From contig OX595986.1 of the NCBI GenBank assembly GCA_951394045.1, positions 62,001 to 126,000 on the forward strand: a stretch of DNA of 64,000 bases, written 5' to 3'. Below are positions 21,462 through 32,110 of this stretch, in pieces; the stretch's first letter is position 1, and each line of letters starts with the position of its first letter. Position numbers and translations under genes: made by a program. Below the pieces are notes generated by a model, which was given only the letters and a program-made list of their open reading frames with translations, made no database searches and had not been told where the DNA came from. Origin of the DNA: Nitzschia sp. DOCU1. Its lineage: Eukaryota; Bacillariophyta; Bacillariophyceae; Bacillariales; Bacillariaceae.

Positions 21462-22952
21462 ATGGCCATGGCAAGCAATGATTCACAAGTAGAGTCGGTG
21501 GTGAGCAAGTATGGGAGCTTCTGGTTTGACGCAGACGACACCGAGCCGCAAATGATCGAAAAACTGCAGCGACTTCGCAGGGAAAATTATCCGACTGAAA
21601 TCGATTTCTCCATTTATGCCATTCAATGGACAGAACGCATCGCATTGGAAGTGATCCGTACCTTTCGACACTATGTCGATTTGAATTTACAATGGAGAGA
21701 AGGAGAGTTTAGAGGGTTTGATCAAGAATCTGAACCATTTGGCCGGGTGGTGGAAGCTGCCGTCAATCTCAAACTGTTTCGTAAACTAACCTTTGCCAGC
21801 AGCTTGCGTGGGCCAATTGAAGAGATGAGCATTAGATTCGCGGCTGTGCTTGCAAATGTTCTTCGGGAAGGTCGACATCTAGAAGGGGTAACAATCCGAC
21901 ATTTTGTCTTTTCAGCGAATGCCATGGCTGCTGTGGCCACAGGACTGGCTACGGCCGGGCAAGCTGTTGGATTAAAGGAATTGTGCTTCTCGCGCATCCG
22001 CTTGGTGGGAAGGGCTGATAGTGGGGGGATAATGGGTGCCCCTGAATACCTGGCTGCTGGGCTGGCTTCGAACACAACCTTGAAGGAGTTGTGCATCGAA
22101 GACGCCTATTTGGATGATGCCTCACTGGGAAGCATTGTCCAAGCTCTTTCTAGCCATCCTTCATTGGAAGTACTACGATTAAGCGATTGCGAATATGGAA
22201 GAAATACGATGCGGTCCATTCATCAGTGGCTCAGGTCGGACCGCTGTCGACTTAAGGAACTTCGCATGCACGATCACTACCACCCCTCTGATCAATCAGA
22301 GAGCTGGGATCTATCACAGAGCTCGGATCAATCACAGAACTTGGATCAATTAGAGGATGACTTGAACGTGGTGCAACTATTTTTGGAAGATCTGCCCCAA
22401 ACCACCTCCCTCGAACGCCTTACCATCACGGGCGAATATATTGATATCGAAGAGAACGACATCAACCGGTTGCTCGGAAGTTTATGGAAACTTCCAAACC
22501 TTAGAACCCTTGACATTTCTGGGTTCACTGAAAATGTATCTGACTTTGTAGCTCTATCAGCCAACCTGGCCAACAACACAATGCCGGCACATCGATTGCG
22601 GACCCTGAACCTCGATGGCAGTTGCGATTGGGAAGGCGCTGACGAGGAAGCCATCCTGGAATTCCTGGAAAACATCTTTCCGGAATTAGGCTACCTGGGG
22701 GAAACATTTAAAGAGCTGGTAATAGAGGGTATCCTACCGTCCAGTGTAGGACTGCGACTGAATCGCAACCGATGCTTTGGACCTTTACGGCGCGGGGCAA
22801 TGATACCGCTTTCTTTGTGGCCTTTGGTCATGGGGAAGGCGAATGTGGATCCATTCTTCCTACCTTCAGATGAGATGTTTCAAACCCAAAGAGCGACCAT
22901 TCTGTACGAGATGCTTCAAGGGCCGGCATTTGTAGGACGAGGATCTTTGTAA
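21462..22952 (+). CDS. leucine-rich-repeat protein, ribonuclease-inhibitor-like
   Basis: Single exon, 496 residues. ATG at 21462 with a second in-frame ATG two codons later. LRR-like segments recur across about 110-420 (LKELCFSRIRLV, LKELCIEDAYLDDASL, LEVLRLSDCEY, LKELRMHD, LERLTITGEYI, LRTLDISGF, LRTLNLDG). There is no signal peptide or membrane segment. A small acidic insert near 290 consists of repeated SDQS/LDQ units (SDQSESWDLSQSSDQSQN) encoded by a degenerate 24-bp-like repeat. Such intracellular LRR proteins form large families in diatoms. The ligand is unknown. Confidence 0.8.
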   Translation: MAMASNDSQVESVVSKYGSFWFDADDTEPQMIEKLQRLRRENYPTEIDFSIYAIQWTERIALEVIRTFRHYVDLNLQWREGEFRGFDQESEPFGRVVEAAVNLKLFRKLTFASSLRGPIEEMSIRFAAVLANVLREGRHLEGVTIRHFVFSANAMAAVATGLATAGQAVGLKELCFSRIRLVGRADSGGIMGAPEYLAAGLASNTTLKELCIEDAYLDDASLGSIVQALSSHPSLEVLRLSDCEYGRNTMRSIHQWLRSDRCRLKELRMHDHYHPSDQSESWDLSQSSDQSQNLDQLEDDLNVVQLFLEDLPQTTSLERLTITGEYIDIEENDINRLLGSLWKLPNLRTLDISGFTENVSDFVALSANLANNTMPAHRLRTLNLDGSCDWEGADEEAILEFLENIFPELGYLGETFKELVIEGILPSSVGLRLNRNRCFGPLRRGAMIPLSLWPLVMGKANVDPFFLPSDEMFQTQRATILYEMLQGPAFVGRGSL

Positions 22953-23203
22953 TCGAGCGTTACATGCTTGAGAGACGAAGTCTCCCACGCCTGGTAGGAT
23001 CATTGCTGAAGCGAACAATCGTCCTTTTAGCTTTGCTATTGGATAGGACTGGATGCATCTTTGAATAGAACTACTAGAACCTGTAATAGTTGCGTACTAC
23101 GACAATAAACTAGTCTAGGAGCGATATCGCCACTACACATGGTTACCAAGTTGACGTGCAACAGGCAACCAATGTCGATAACCATCTCCAGTATGCTCAG
23201 TAG

Positions 23204-26200
23204 CTAGCTCATGGGATCTGCCATTGCGAAAAAAACTCCCGGCAAAATCTCACTTGTTTCGCTTGTCGTCAAATCAGTAGTACTATTCGATTCTTCACTT
23301 CCAGACGTCACAGTAGAGGCAGACGATCGCTTCAAATGCAATTCGGAGGAGGAACCCATAGCACTACTGCTGTTATGCATGGAGCTCAATCGTTCCCAAT
23401 TGAAATCCTTGAGGATGTCAATATGCTCGGAATTGTAACGCGCTCGTCCTTGTAATGCCGTGGTTGCTTTTTCTCGCAACGACGAGGATTTCAAGAGTTC
23501 AGCGTGTTCCTCTTTCATGCGATTGGCCTTGCCATGAGCACCCCAATCTTCATACAACAAAAAGGCCTGGCCCATGTAGTACTCTGCCCATCCATCATCC
23601 TTTTGTTCCAGGAGGAATTCAGCGGCCCGTTCACACAGATAGGCTTCAAAATGGACCAACCCCAGGCGCGCACAAGCTCGAATTCCAATATCGTATTTGT
23701 CTTTGGACGGCGATTCTTCCGCGAGAAGCATCAGGTAAATGGGATGCGAATTGATATTGCCATTCTTCAAGTCCTTTTCCAGATCCTTGAGAATCTTTTT
23801 AGCCATGGTCTTGTGTTTCTTCTTGCCTTTCAGACGGTACAGCTTGAAGCAAGCCAAGGCCATGGTAGCTCGACGAAGACCTGCTCGAGCGATAAATCCA
23901 TCAACGGTCAAAAAAGGTTCCAGCGAATCGACCAAGATTTCAGCCATTTCCCAGTAGCCAAACAGTACCGCCAACAATAGTCTCATGGAATGAATATCAC
24001 GCTTGGTCATACGTAATCCACTGCCACTCAATGTACGTAAAACCTCATCTTCATCCATTGCGTCCCCCTTTAGCACCGCCGGACGGGCCACGTGTTCCTG
24101 TTCGAGATTCAAAATAAATTGATGGAATATTTTGAAGACAATACCCACCGTCTCGGGCATGCGAAATTGTCGGGCTTCTTTTTCATAAGCCAGCAAATCG
24201 GATTTGAGTGTCCCCAATGGCAATCCCACCGTCAAGTAAGTGTAAGTGTAACCCAAAGTGGCCGACGTCGCCTTTTCTGTGTTTCCAGTTCGTAGTCCGA
24301 CGTGATGTGCTTCTAGCCAATAATCTAGCGACTTGTTGAGTGGACGGGATCTTGAAAAAATGAATCCTGCTGCCATGGCCATGACATTCGCATGCAACGA
24401 TCCGACAGTACGAGGAAAGCGTTCCATGAGCTGAAGTGCCATTTCGGCATATTCATCGGCTTCTTGATATTGACCCTGCTCACAAAGATGTGACGCCCAT
24501 CCAACAATGGCGAGTGCCGTATCTTCTGTGACCCCTTGTTGTTCAGCTGAAAGCGACAGTGCCCGTATTACAGAATACCAACTCATGTCCTTGTTGGGAC
24601 GTGTCGAGTCCTTGCTGGTGCTGGAGTCGTTGCTGTTTTGAGCCATAATGTTAAACACTCCAAAGTATTGAACCAACAATCTCAAAATGTTCCTCGATCG
24701 TTGATTGGTCAGTTCCGGGAACTGCAGCAACGACGCCACACTCCCACCGGGCAATTTGTGTTTGAGTTTTTGGTGTTCCACAAAGGCTTGACCGGGCAGT
24801 AGTTTCGATGGAAACTTGACGCCATATTCTCGCAAAATTTCCAAGGTTTTGGCAGTTCCCGCCACATAGTTACGATCTTTTCCCGATGTGATCGCCTTGA
24901 GCATGACACATTGCGCGTGAAATTTATCGTCCAAGGTCTTGGCGTGTTCCAAAACTTGTTCGACCGCAGTCATCGCCTCGTCTTTATGGCCCAGTTGATA
25001 CGCCAATTCGGCCACACTATTTGTGAGTTCCAGCGTAAGTGCATAGTGAAAAGTCCAACGTTCATGTTGGGAAGGTAAATGCCCCACGCCAGCTTGAAGC
25101 ATTTCCAAAGCCGGAATCAAGGCCGATTTACTCAAGGAGAGTTTGGCGGCTTCCAGACAAAGCGAGGCTACTTCGGCACCCAAACCCATTTGGTCTTGTT
25201 CTTGTTGCTGATACTCGGAATATCGATTTAATTGATCGGCTGCCATGAATACCATCCATTCCGCATCGTCTCTCTCCAATGACAAACGCCACAATAGTTT
25301 TCCGAGTTTGATGTGAAGCGATCCCCTGAATTCGTTTGGAATCAAAGAGTAGGCAACATGTTGAAGCTTGTCGTGCGCCCAAATATAGGCGTCTTGTCCT
25401 GGGGGCTTCATCAAAATGCCACACTGGACGGCCGATTCCAAAACATTGCGTAGCCCCGTCTCTTGGACTTTGAAAAGGGCTTGACACGTGAGACTTTGAT
25501 TAGAAGTGCCTTCGAAGTATTCCACAAGTACATCGAGTGGCACAATCTTTCCCAAACACGACGCCACCTTGATAGCAATCCGCGTCGCCTCGGGTAAACT
25601 CTTCATGGTATCTGCAATCATATCGGCGACGTTATCGGACAATTTGGCGGCTTGTGCCAAAGTTTCCACGTCGTTGTTCCATTCCCATTGAAACGTATGA
25701 TAGCTGTACGTCAAGAACTGCTCCCTTCTCAACATTTGCAAAAACTGAGATACGAAAAAGGGATTGCCGGCTGTCTTTTGAAAAATGACTTGACTTAATG
25801 GCAACGTCTCTTCGGGAGAATGTCGGGTGACCTTGGCTACAAATTCATTGACTTTATCCAAGGGTAAATCTTGGAGGGCAATGTCATGACCGTGATGAAT
25901 TTTGCTTAGTAGTTGCATCGTGGCATGTTCAGGCGTGACTTCTTCGTCTCGATACGACAAAACTACCATCCAATTGTTGTTGTTTTCATTCGCATTCAAC
26001 AAAAGATACTCCAATACTTGTAAACTGGGGGCATCGGCATATTGCAAATCTTCGAGCCACAAGAGTACGCGTTGTCGACTAGACAAAAATTGCAAAATTC
26101 TCGCAAAGGAAGCATGGACGCAATCATCCATGGCAATGGTAGTAGTGGCTGCCATGTTGGTAGTGATGCATGAATTTGTTCGCTGGAGTTTGGGTTTGAC

Positions 26201-26761
26201 AATCGCCTGAGATACCTGGCACATGCACGTCCCGTTATTGGTGGCGGCCAGGTAGGCCTTGGGTAAAATGTTGCGCATAAACTCGTAATCTTCTTTGAGC
26301 AACAGTCGAAATCCGCCTAGTTGACAAACTTGCTGCATGGAATTCTGCACCAGCCAAAGATCGACCAGATTATTAAGAGCTTGAATTAGCGCCCCATAAG
26401 GCTCTTGGATCTTGGCGTGTTCATACTTGCCGCTAGCGACTAAATAGTCTTTCCAGGACGGAACACTCGATATCAGAGCCGTTTTACCGACCCCCGCCTT
26501 GCCATGCACGATAATCGTCGCAGGCTGTGATTGTTCCTGAGCGGCAGCGACGATTTCCTGAATCTGCTCGGACTCGCGCTCTCGCCCCACCAGGCACTCC
26601 TCCAAATTCCATTCGGGGCCATCACTGCCGTTACTACCACTGCTACTGCCAGTCGAAAAGGACATTTTGTGTTTGTAGCCTAGAGTAGGAGCTGAGAATG
26701 ATGATGAGAGTAATCGACAAACGAATAGGCAGGGAAGTGCAATGGAAGACATGCGACACAT
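23204..26761 (-). CDS. AAA_16-type ATPase with TPR-like helical region
   Basis: Single exon. The frame opens at a GTG (26827), but the first ATG is at 26761, giving 1185 residues. A possible N-terminal targeting or signal-like stretch (MCRMSSIALPCLFVCRLL) precedes a conserved start LVGRERESEQI. The P-loop is HGKAGVGKTAL and Walker B is LLWLEDLQYAD, as in the MalT/COG3899 predicted-ATPase class (AAA_16). The remaining roughly 700 residues are alpha-helical with TPR-like spacing (for example LGHKDEAMTAVEQVLEHAKTL). In diatoms and bacteria such ATPase/TPR units are often fused to histidine kinases or cyclases; none is present here. The C-terminus is Ser/Thr-rich. Likely role: a nucleotide-switched signalling scaffold (inference). 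Confidence 0.8.
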   Translation of the reverse strand: MCRMSSIALPCLFVCRLLSSSFSAPTLGYKHKMSFSTGSSSGSNGSDGPEWNLEECLVGRERESEQIQEIVAAAQEQSQPATIIVHGKAGVGKTALISSVPSWKDYLVASGKYEHAKIQEPYGALIQALNNLVDLWLVQNSMQQVCQLGGFRLLLKEDYEFMRNILPKAYLAATNNGTCMCQVSQAIVKPKLQRTNSCITTNMAATTTIAMDDCVHASFARILQFLSSRQRVLLWLEDLQYADAPSLQVLEYLLLNANENNNNWMVVLSYRDEEVTPEHATMQLLSKIHHGHDIALQDLPLDKVNEFVAKVTRHSPEETLPLSQVIFQKTAGNPFFVSQFLQMLRREQFLTYSYHTFQWEWNNDVETLAQAAKLSDNVADMIADTMKSLPEATRIAIKVASCLGKIVPLDVLVEYFEGTSNQSLTCQALFKVQETGLRNVLESAVQCGILMKPPGQDAYIWAHDKLQHVAYSLIPNEFRGSLHIKLGKLLWRLSLERDDAEWMVFMAADQLNRYSEYQQQEQDQMGLGAEVASLCLEAAKLSLSKSALIPALEMLQAGVGHLPSQHERWTFHYALTLELTNSVAELAYQLGHKDEAMTAVEQVLEHAKTLDDKFHAQCVMLKAITSGKDRNYVAGTAKTLEILREYGVKFPSKLLPGQAFVEHQKLKHKLPGGSVASLLQFPELTNQRSRNILRLLVQYFGVFNIMAQNSNDSSTSKDSTRPNKDMSWYSVIRALSLSAEQQGVTEDTALAIVGWASHLCEQGQYQEADEYAEMALQLMERFPRTVGSLHANVMAMAAGFIFSRSRPLNKSLDYWLEAHHVGLRTGNTEKATSATLGYTYTYLTVGLPLGTLKSDLLAYEKEARQFRMPETVGIVFKIFHQFILNLEQEHVARPAVLKGDAMDEDEVLRTLSGSGLRMTKRDIHSMRLLLAVLFGYWEMAEILVDSLEPFLTVDGFIARAGLRRATMALACFKLYRLKGKKKHKTMAKKILKDLEKDLKNGNINSHPIYLMLLAEESPSKDKYDIGIRACARLGLVHFEAYLCERAAEFLLEQKDDGWAEYYMGQAFLLYEDWGAHGKANRMKEEHAELLKSSSLREKATTALQGRARYNSEHIDILKDFNWERLSSMHNSSSAMGSSSELHLKRSSASTVTSGSEESNSTTDLTTSETSEILPGVFFAMADPMS

Positions 26762-27290
26762 CGTTCTGTTGAGATCACGAATGAACCCATTGGAACTTGT
26801 GCATGTGCTCGTGCTGCGCGCAGCCACGAAGGACAGACGTTTGGGTTAGGGTCATTGCGCTAGTTATTGAATATGACTGCTCTCCTTCGTCGCAAGCAAA
26901 ATGTTCCCGGACTGGGGACAACTCAATATCCCTAACCTCTAAATGATTGAAAAGATTATATTAAATGACTTCTTCATTCTTCGCAAGCAAGGCCCTTCTT
27001 CAGATCTATCATTACGACCTACCGACGAGTCAAGATCATGCGTTGAATGCGAACAGGGCTATATCAATCAAGGTGGGAATCCGGCGACGTGTTCTATTTC
27101 TATTTAGAGCGAGCTTCAAAAGATAGTAAGATTCGCCACTATTGGCCATAGATCAGGCCGAAAAATCGCGTGCGTTGCGGGACGAGATACCAATCTACCT
27201 CAACATCCAAACAGCTGCGGCGGCATTTCAGAGGCAGAGCAGGTTGGTTCATCTTTCGAGACTTCAACACATCGACACTGTTGGTGAAAG
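26762..27290. other. intergenic between divergent genes, no gene seen
   Basis: 529 bp separating the divergently transcribed ATPase gene (minus) and the gametolysin-like gene (plus). It presumably carries both promoters. No motif was recognised. Confidence 0.5.
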
Positions 27291-30175
27291 ATGGCATCTA
27301 TTGCAAAGAAGATTGTGCTGCTGCTGGGCGTGTTCTTGTTGCTAGCCCTGGCTGTGGCTGAGGAGAGCAACGAGGACGAGGAGGCTTTGGGCGACGACGG
27401 GGTAAGTTAAAAGGACACAGCTGCCGTTGTGGTGCTGCTTTCTGTTGCTGCTGCTACCGCCACTTAAGCTAACCTTCTCTTGCTTGGTCTTTCTATAAAC
27501 AAAGCCTCGTCGGCACACGTATCATCGCGGTCGTCGCTTGGTTCAACAAACAGTGGAGTGCTTTCTCTACAAGGTCGTCATTCAATCTCTCGATCAAACT
27601 GCAGACGAGGAAAAGTGGCAATGCGAACTTCAGGGAGCCGATGCCGCTAAAAGTCGACTCTTTTTCGTCGACGTGGAAGGGTTGGACTTTGGGGGCTTTG
27701 ACGGAAGTGGACATACTGGAGCGATTACATTGTTAGCCCAAGGGGCGGTCATTCAAGATGGCAAGTTGAAAATTCCCCCAGGAGCCACCCAGCGTTTCAA
27801 CAAAGTGGAAGGACGCGGGCCGGCGAACAAGGGTCAGGGGAATGGCAACGGTAACGGTAACGGTAACTCTTCGGAGCAAGGCCGTCAATTGAACCCCGTT
27901 CCGGTTGTTCGCAAGGTTTTGGCTGTTCGGGTCAAAGCCAAAGATGTCTCAACAACTTCGAGCAAAGCGGTAATCAGCGACAAGGTCTTTGGAACCTCCG
28001 GTGACACTTGCAACCTTAAGGAACGAATGGGCACTTGCTCATTTGGCGATCTTATGATCGAACCCTTTTCAGGCACGGCTGGTTCCAAAACTATATCCGC
28101 CGGCGTTTATGAAGTATCCATCGGGTCGAATGCCAAGGGCGTTCATTATCAAACTGTCCAAAACGCTGTTGTTTCCAAATTGACAAGTGACCTCGGGACT
28201 TTAACCAACAAATTCGATCACGTTATGTTGTGCTTGCCAGCTGGAACTGCCGGAGGAGGTTGGATTGCATATGGTGAGTGGGCATACTAATCTCCATCGT
28301 CTTGGCGTTCTTCGCCGTGGTCATTCTTTAAGGCGTCTGATCATTATCGATCTTCTTCTTCTTCCCATTCTACCAGGATATATCGGTGGGTATCTGACCG
28401 TCTACAACGACGTTTGGTGCAACTATCCGTCGGCCCAAGTCCACGAGGTGAGCAAAGCAAATGCAGGATCATGCAGTACCATCGTTTCATTCTGCTGGTG
28501 ACGTCTCATCAACCTTTTCCCCTTCATACTTTAGATCGGACATAACTTGGGCTTGCATCATGCTGGCGAAGGAGGTGTCGAATATGCTGATCAGACTGGA
28601 CTGATGGGATATAGCTACGGCCAAGATACCACTTTGATGTGCTACAATCCAGCAAAGAGCTGGCAGCTTAACTGGTACTCTAATCATCGCCTTGCCTGGG
28701 ATATCGCCAGTCAAGGACGTCTCACGAACGGGAAGCTGATTGGCATCGTCGACTATGAACACGCGCAAGCGGACGGAAAATACGTGACCGTGAAAGTAGT
28801 CCCACCTGTTCCTGGTGCGCCAGACATCTTTGTCGCCTTCAATCGCAAAGACAGTTTCAATATTGAAACCAAGGAAGGTCTGAACCAGGTCACTGTTACA
28901 TCGCAGGCAGTATACCATAAGTCCGAGCTCCTTGCGAAGCTTTCGTCTGGAGGACAATTCACTGTCAACAACTTTTGGTACAGCGCTCCGCTCATCATCA
29001 AGGTCAATTCGATTTCTACATCCAGCAGTCCTCCGTCCGCTAGTGTGGACATATACCTTGACGGCTGCACCAGCAATGCAGACTGCACAGATGGTAATGC
29101 CTGTGTTGTCGGTACTTGCGGACAATATGGCACCTGCAGCTACTCCTGGGTGGGTACTTCTTGCCCTGGAAACTTTTTGATGGACTTGACTACCGATGAC
29201 GCCCCAGGGCATACTTCGTGGAAAGTGGAAGATCTGTGTGCTGGGAGTGCTATTGTCCTCTCTGGTGGCTCTTACACCGCCGCACGAACTCAGTACACGA
29301 AAACGAAAAATCTTGGCCTATCTCGCTTCAAAGTGACCTTTTCCGACAGTAACGGTGATGGGCTTAGTTGGGGCACAGGATTTTTCACCGCAACTTTCGA
29401 TGGCATACCAGTCGCAACAGGAATAGGTAATTTCGGTTTCCAAGTCGTGGGAGAGTTTGGAACTCCATGTCCCACTCCAGCACCGGCTCCTGTTACTCCC
29501 GCCCCCGTAACACCCGCACCGGTCACCCCGGCTCCTGTTACTTCTGCCCCCGTGACACCGGCACCTGTCACCCCGGCCCCTGTTAGTACTCCTGCCCCCG
29601 TGACACCCGCACCTGTCACCCCGGCCCCTGTTAGTACTCCTGCCCCCGTCACACCCGCACCTGTCACCCCGGCCCCTGTTAGTACTCCTGCCCCCGTCAC
29701 ACCAGCACCAGCACCAGCAACTTGGCAGCAAATTTTTTATGACAATTTCGCGGCTGGTTTTAACATATTCAGCTGTGGCGGCAGCACTAATTGCAAAATC
29801 TCCACTCTTGCCTACCAAGGAGACTTGCAAAGTCTGGAAGTCAAAGACGGCAAGACCACTTCCTTAGCCTTTACTGCTTCGAGTCATGATGTCAGACTCT
29901 ATACCAAAGTCCGTGCCAGCTTCTATTTTTATGCCCAAAATGTAGACAACAACGAAAAGTTTTACTTGGAATGGAAGTCGAATGTCAACGCCAATTGGCT
30001 GGTGGCGCAGACATTCAATTTCGGTACGACTTACACGACCAATAAAATATGGCATCATGCTAATGTCGAGTGGAATCTTGATGGGGCGGGATATGTGGAA
30101 CTTCGCCTTCGCACTCAATTCAGCGAGGGGAAGGAAAAGGTCAATTTTGACATGTTTAAGTTCGAAGGAATGTAA
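27291..30175 (+). CDS. gametolysin-like (peptidase M11) secreted metalloprotease
   Basis: Four exons, 27291..27401, 27505..28273, 28377..28447 and 28535..30175, with introns of 103, 103 and 87 bp, give 863 residues in frame. The ATG at 27291 begins a signal peptide (KKIVLLLGVFLLLALAVAEE). Intron 3 interrupts the zinc site: joining gives HEIGHNLGLHH, the HExxHxxxxxH metzincin motif, with a likely Met-turn (GLMGYSYG or LMCYN) downstream. A Gly-Asn repeat and RRL/RKVLAVR sites lie in the probable propeptide. After the catalytic domain come a small Cys cluster (DGCTSNADCTDGNACVVGTC), a beta-type domain (SDSNGDGLSWGTGFF), a Pro-Ala-Val-Thr linker and a C-terminal beta-rich domain of about 150 residues. 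The M11 family digests algal cell-wall glycoproteins. A role in wall remodelling or mating is inference. Confidence 0.92.
29563..29706 (+). repeat. 48-bp coding minisatellite in the Pro-Thr linker of the M11 protease
   Basis: Three nearly perfect tandem 48-bp units encode the 16-residue PVSTPAPVTPAPVTPA-type linker. Shorter PAPVT units lie just upstream. Length polymorphism would be expected. Confidence 0.9.
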
Positions 30176-30727
30176 AAAAATGAATAATACGATAGCAGAC
30201 GTGAACAATTAGACGATTAGTACTAGCTAGCGCCAGGCCTATTCTTAGGAGTACTCTCTAGAGGACGAACAAGAAGGACACCCTCTACTAGTAGTAGCAG
30301 TTCTCAGCGCCTGCTTTTCATGCGCCGACGCCGCCGATTTTGTGAGCATGACAATCCCCAACAGATTTCTTTTAGAGAAAGGACACATAAAGAAGGCATC
30401 GTCCCGTAATTAACAATAATACCGCTTATCATATGAATGATGTCGTAGCACATGTCCCAACGGAAAATCGTCGGATCCTGAATATGGCCGTGAAATGTCA
30501 TCAGTCGTGAAAGCAAGTCACACCGAAAGGGTCTCCCTCACTTGGATGAGCAAGACACGTCATCATAGAATTCTGGCCAATAGCTACCACCGCCAAAACG
30601 GAAGCTGATGGGATCTTGATACTTGTTTGCACCCAAAATCATTGCCCTGTTGCGATCCATGAAGTTTGATGCCCTTGGGGTCAAAGCCTTGGACTTGTCT
30701 TGATGCTCGTGAGCTACTCGAAACACC
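30176..30727. other. intergenic, no gene seen
   Basis: 552 bp between two same-strand secreted-protein genes. It holds a CTACTAGTAGTAGCAG run at 30285-30300. Short open frames here have no protein features. Confidence 0.5.
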
Positions 30728-32002
30728 ATGAAGCGTTCTAGGCCATCCGCGAAAGCGACCTCGATGATTCTGGCGGTGTTAATAGCCCTGTCATGTTCTG
30801 TGGTCCCCAGGTCTGTGGCAGCAAATGGCGACGAATCGGGTAGATTTCGGTTGCGATTGTTTGATCAAGAATCACTGAACGACCCGACAAGGAGGCTGGC
30901 ACCCGAAGGAAAGTTACCAACATCTGACAAATTCAATAGTACTTCGTTAGTCGAGGCATCCGAAGCATTGCCAGACGCCAAGAACGAAACGTCGCCAGCT
31001 GGTGCTGCAACCGATGTCAAAACAAAAGACGACCCACTTCCTACAAAGAACACCACTCTAGCGGATAAGGAAAAAACTGTTACTTTTCCGGATCAAGAAG
31101 AAGAAGAAGACGAACAGACACTCGAACCTACCTGGGACTATTCCATGTCCATGTCCATGTACTTTTCTTACAGCAAGGAAGGCAAAAATAGCAAAAACGC
31201 CAAGAAAGGCACAAAGGCTCCCAAAAGCACTTTCTCGCCAACATACCAAGCTTCAGAAGGTGACACTTACTCTCCAGGCGATAGTTTCACAATCTCGCCA
31301 ACATCTCAAGGATCAAAAGGATCCAAGACATCCAAGAACGCCAAAGCGAGTAAGAAAGGAGACAATGTCTACAATGGTTACTATGTGAAACTTCGGGAGT
31401 TTAAGAAATCATGTTCGTCCTCTGGGGGATGTATAAAAGCGAAGAAAGCATTTTGCATGGGAGGCATGGACGTCGTGCAAGAGTTTTCCTTGGAGGGACT
31501 AGGAACGGTCAAAGTGCATTTGGATATCACGTGGGACTTTGCGGGAGCCCCTTCTGGCTCGACGTGCGGCACAATATCCAAAGGAAAAGAGACGCTCTGG
31601 GGGCTTGGCTGGCTTCCAATCATCATGACGAACAGCTACATTTGTTTTGTAGATTACGTCTATCGTATTCCGGAGTCGCCCAACTTGAACGAACAAGATT
31701 TCGCAGGAACCTTTTCGGTGGAAATGCCAGACGGCGAGCACCTAGACGGACAAATACTCAGCGGCTCGGTATGTGAAGTCTATTCGGATCAAGGTACCTA
31801 CCTGCAAACGACATCATTTACCATTCTAGCAATGATACCAGGCTATTCAGTGTCACTGCATTATCTAATGGACGAGCGGACGATGCAAGTCATGGAGTCA
31901 CTCAGTGGAGCGCCGCACATAACCATCATGGACGACGATTCCTTGAATAGCGGACGATGGGATCATTTAAAGCCGGATATCGCCCTCATGAAAGGCACCT
32001 GA
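30728..32002 (+). CDS. secreted SM/SK-rich protein, unknown family
   Basis: Single exon, 424 residues. The ATG at 30728 gives a signal peptide (SMILAVLIALSCSVVPRSVA). An acidic segment (DQEEEEDEQ) is followed by SMSMSMYFSYS and a Lys/Ser-rich run (KNSKNAKKGTKAPKS; SKGSKTSKNAKASKKG) that resembles silaffin-like SK motifs. A globular C-terminal half of about 210 residues has paired Cys (SCSSSGGC, AFCMGG, TCGTIS, ICFVDY, VCEVYS). SM/SK segments are common in exported diatom proteins, and their lysines can be modified in silica-associated proteins. No catalytic motif is seen. A wall or silica role is an inference from composition only. Confidence 0.75.
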   Translation: MKRSRPSAKATSMILAVLIALSCSVVPRSVAANGDESGRFRLRLFDQESLNDPTRRLAPEGKLPTSDKFNSTSLVEASEALPDAKNETSPAGAATDVKTKDDPLPTKNTTLADKEKTVTFPDQEEEEDEQTLEPTWDYSMSMSMYFSYSKEGKNSKNAKKGTKAPKSTFSPTYQASEGDTYSPGDSFTISPTSQGSKGSKTSKNAKASKKGDNVYNGYYVKLREFKKSCSSSGGCIKAKKAFCMGGMDVVQEFSLEGLGTVKVHLDITWDFAGAPSGSTCGTISKGKETLWGLGWLPIIMTNSYICFVDYVYRIPESPNLNEQDFAGTFSVEMPDGEHLDGQILSGSVCEVYSDQGTYLQTTSFTILAMIPGYSVSLHYLMDERTMQVMESLSGAPHITIMDDDSLNSGRWDHLKPDIALMKGT

Positions 32003-32110
32003 TAACCGCCACTCACACAAGCCGAACGCTACATGGCTTTGAATTTTGTGTTTAAGAGAACCATCAAAGTTCTCTAGTCAAGTTTGTAGACACAGCCCTG
32101 CTGGAATAAA

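Noticed and set aside
26762..26827. GTG-initiated extension of the AAA_16 ATPase
   Set aside because: Nuclear genes of this kind start at ATG; the first in-frame ATG is at 26761.
29290..29830. Minus-strand Gly/Ala/Val repeat frames
   Set aside because: Antisense of the Pro-Ala-Val-Thr linker of the M11 protease gene.
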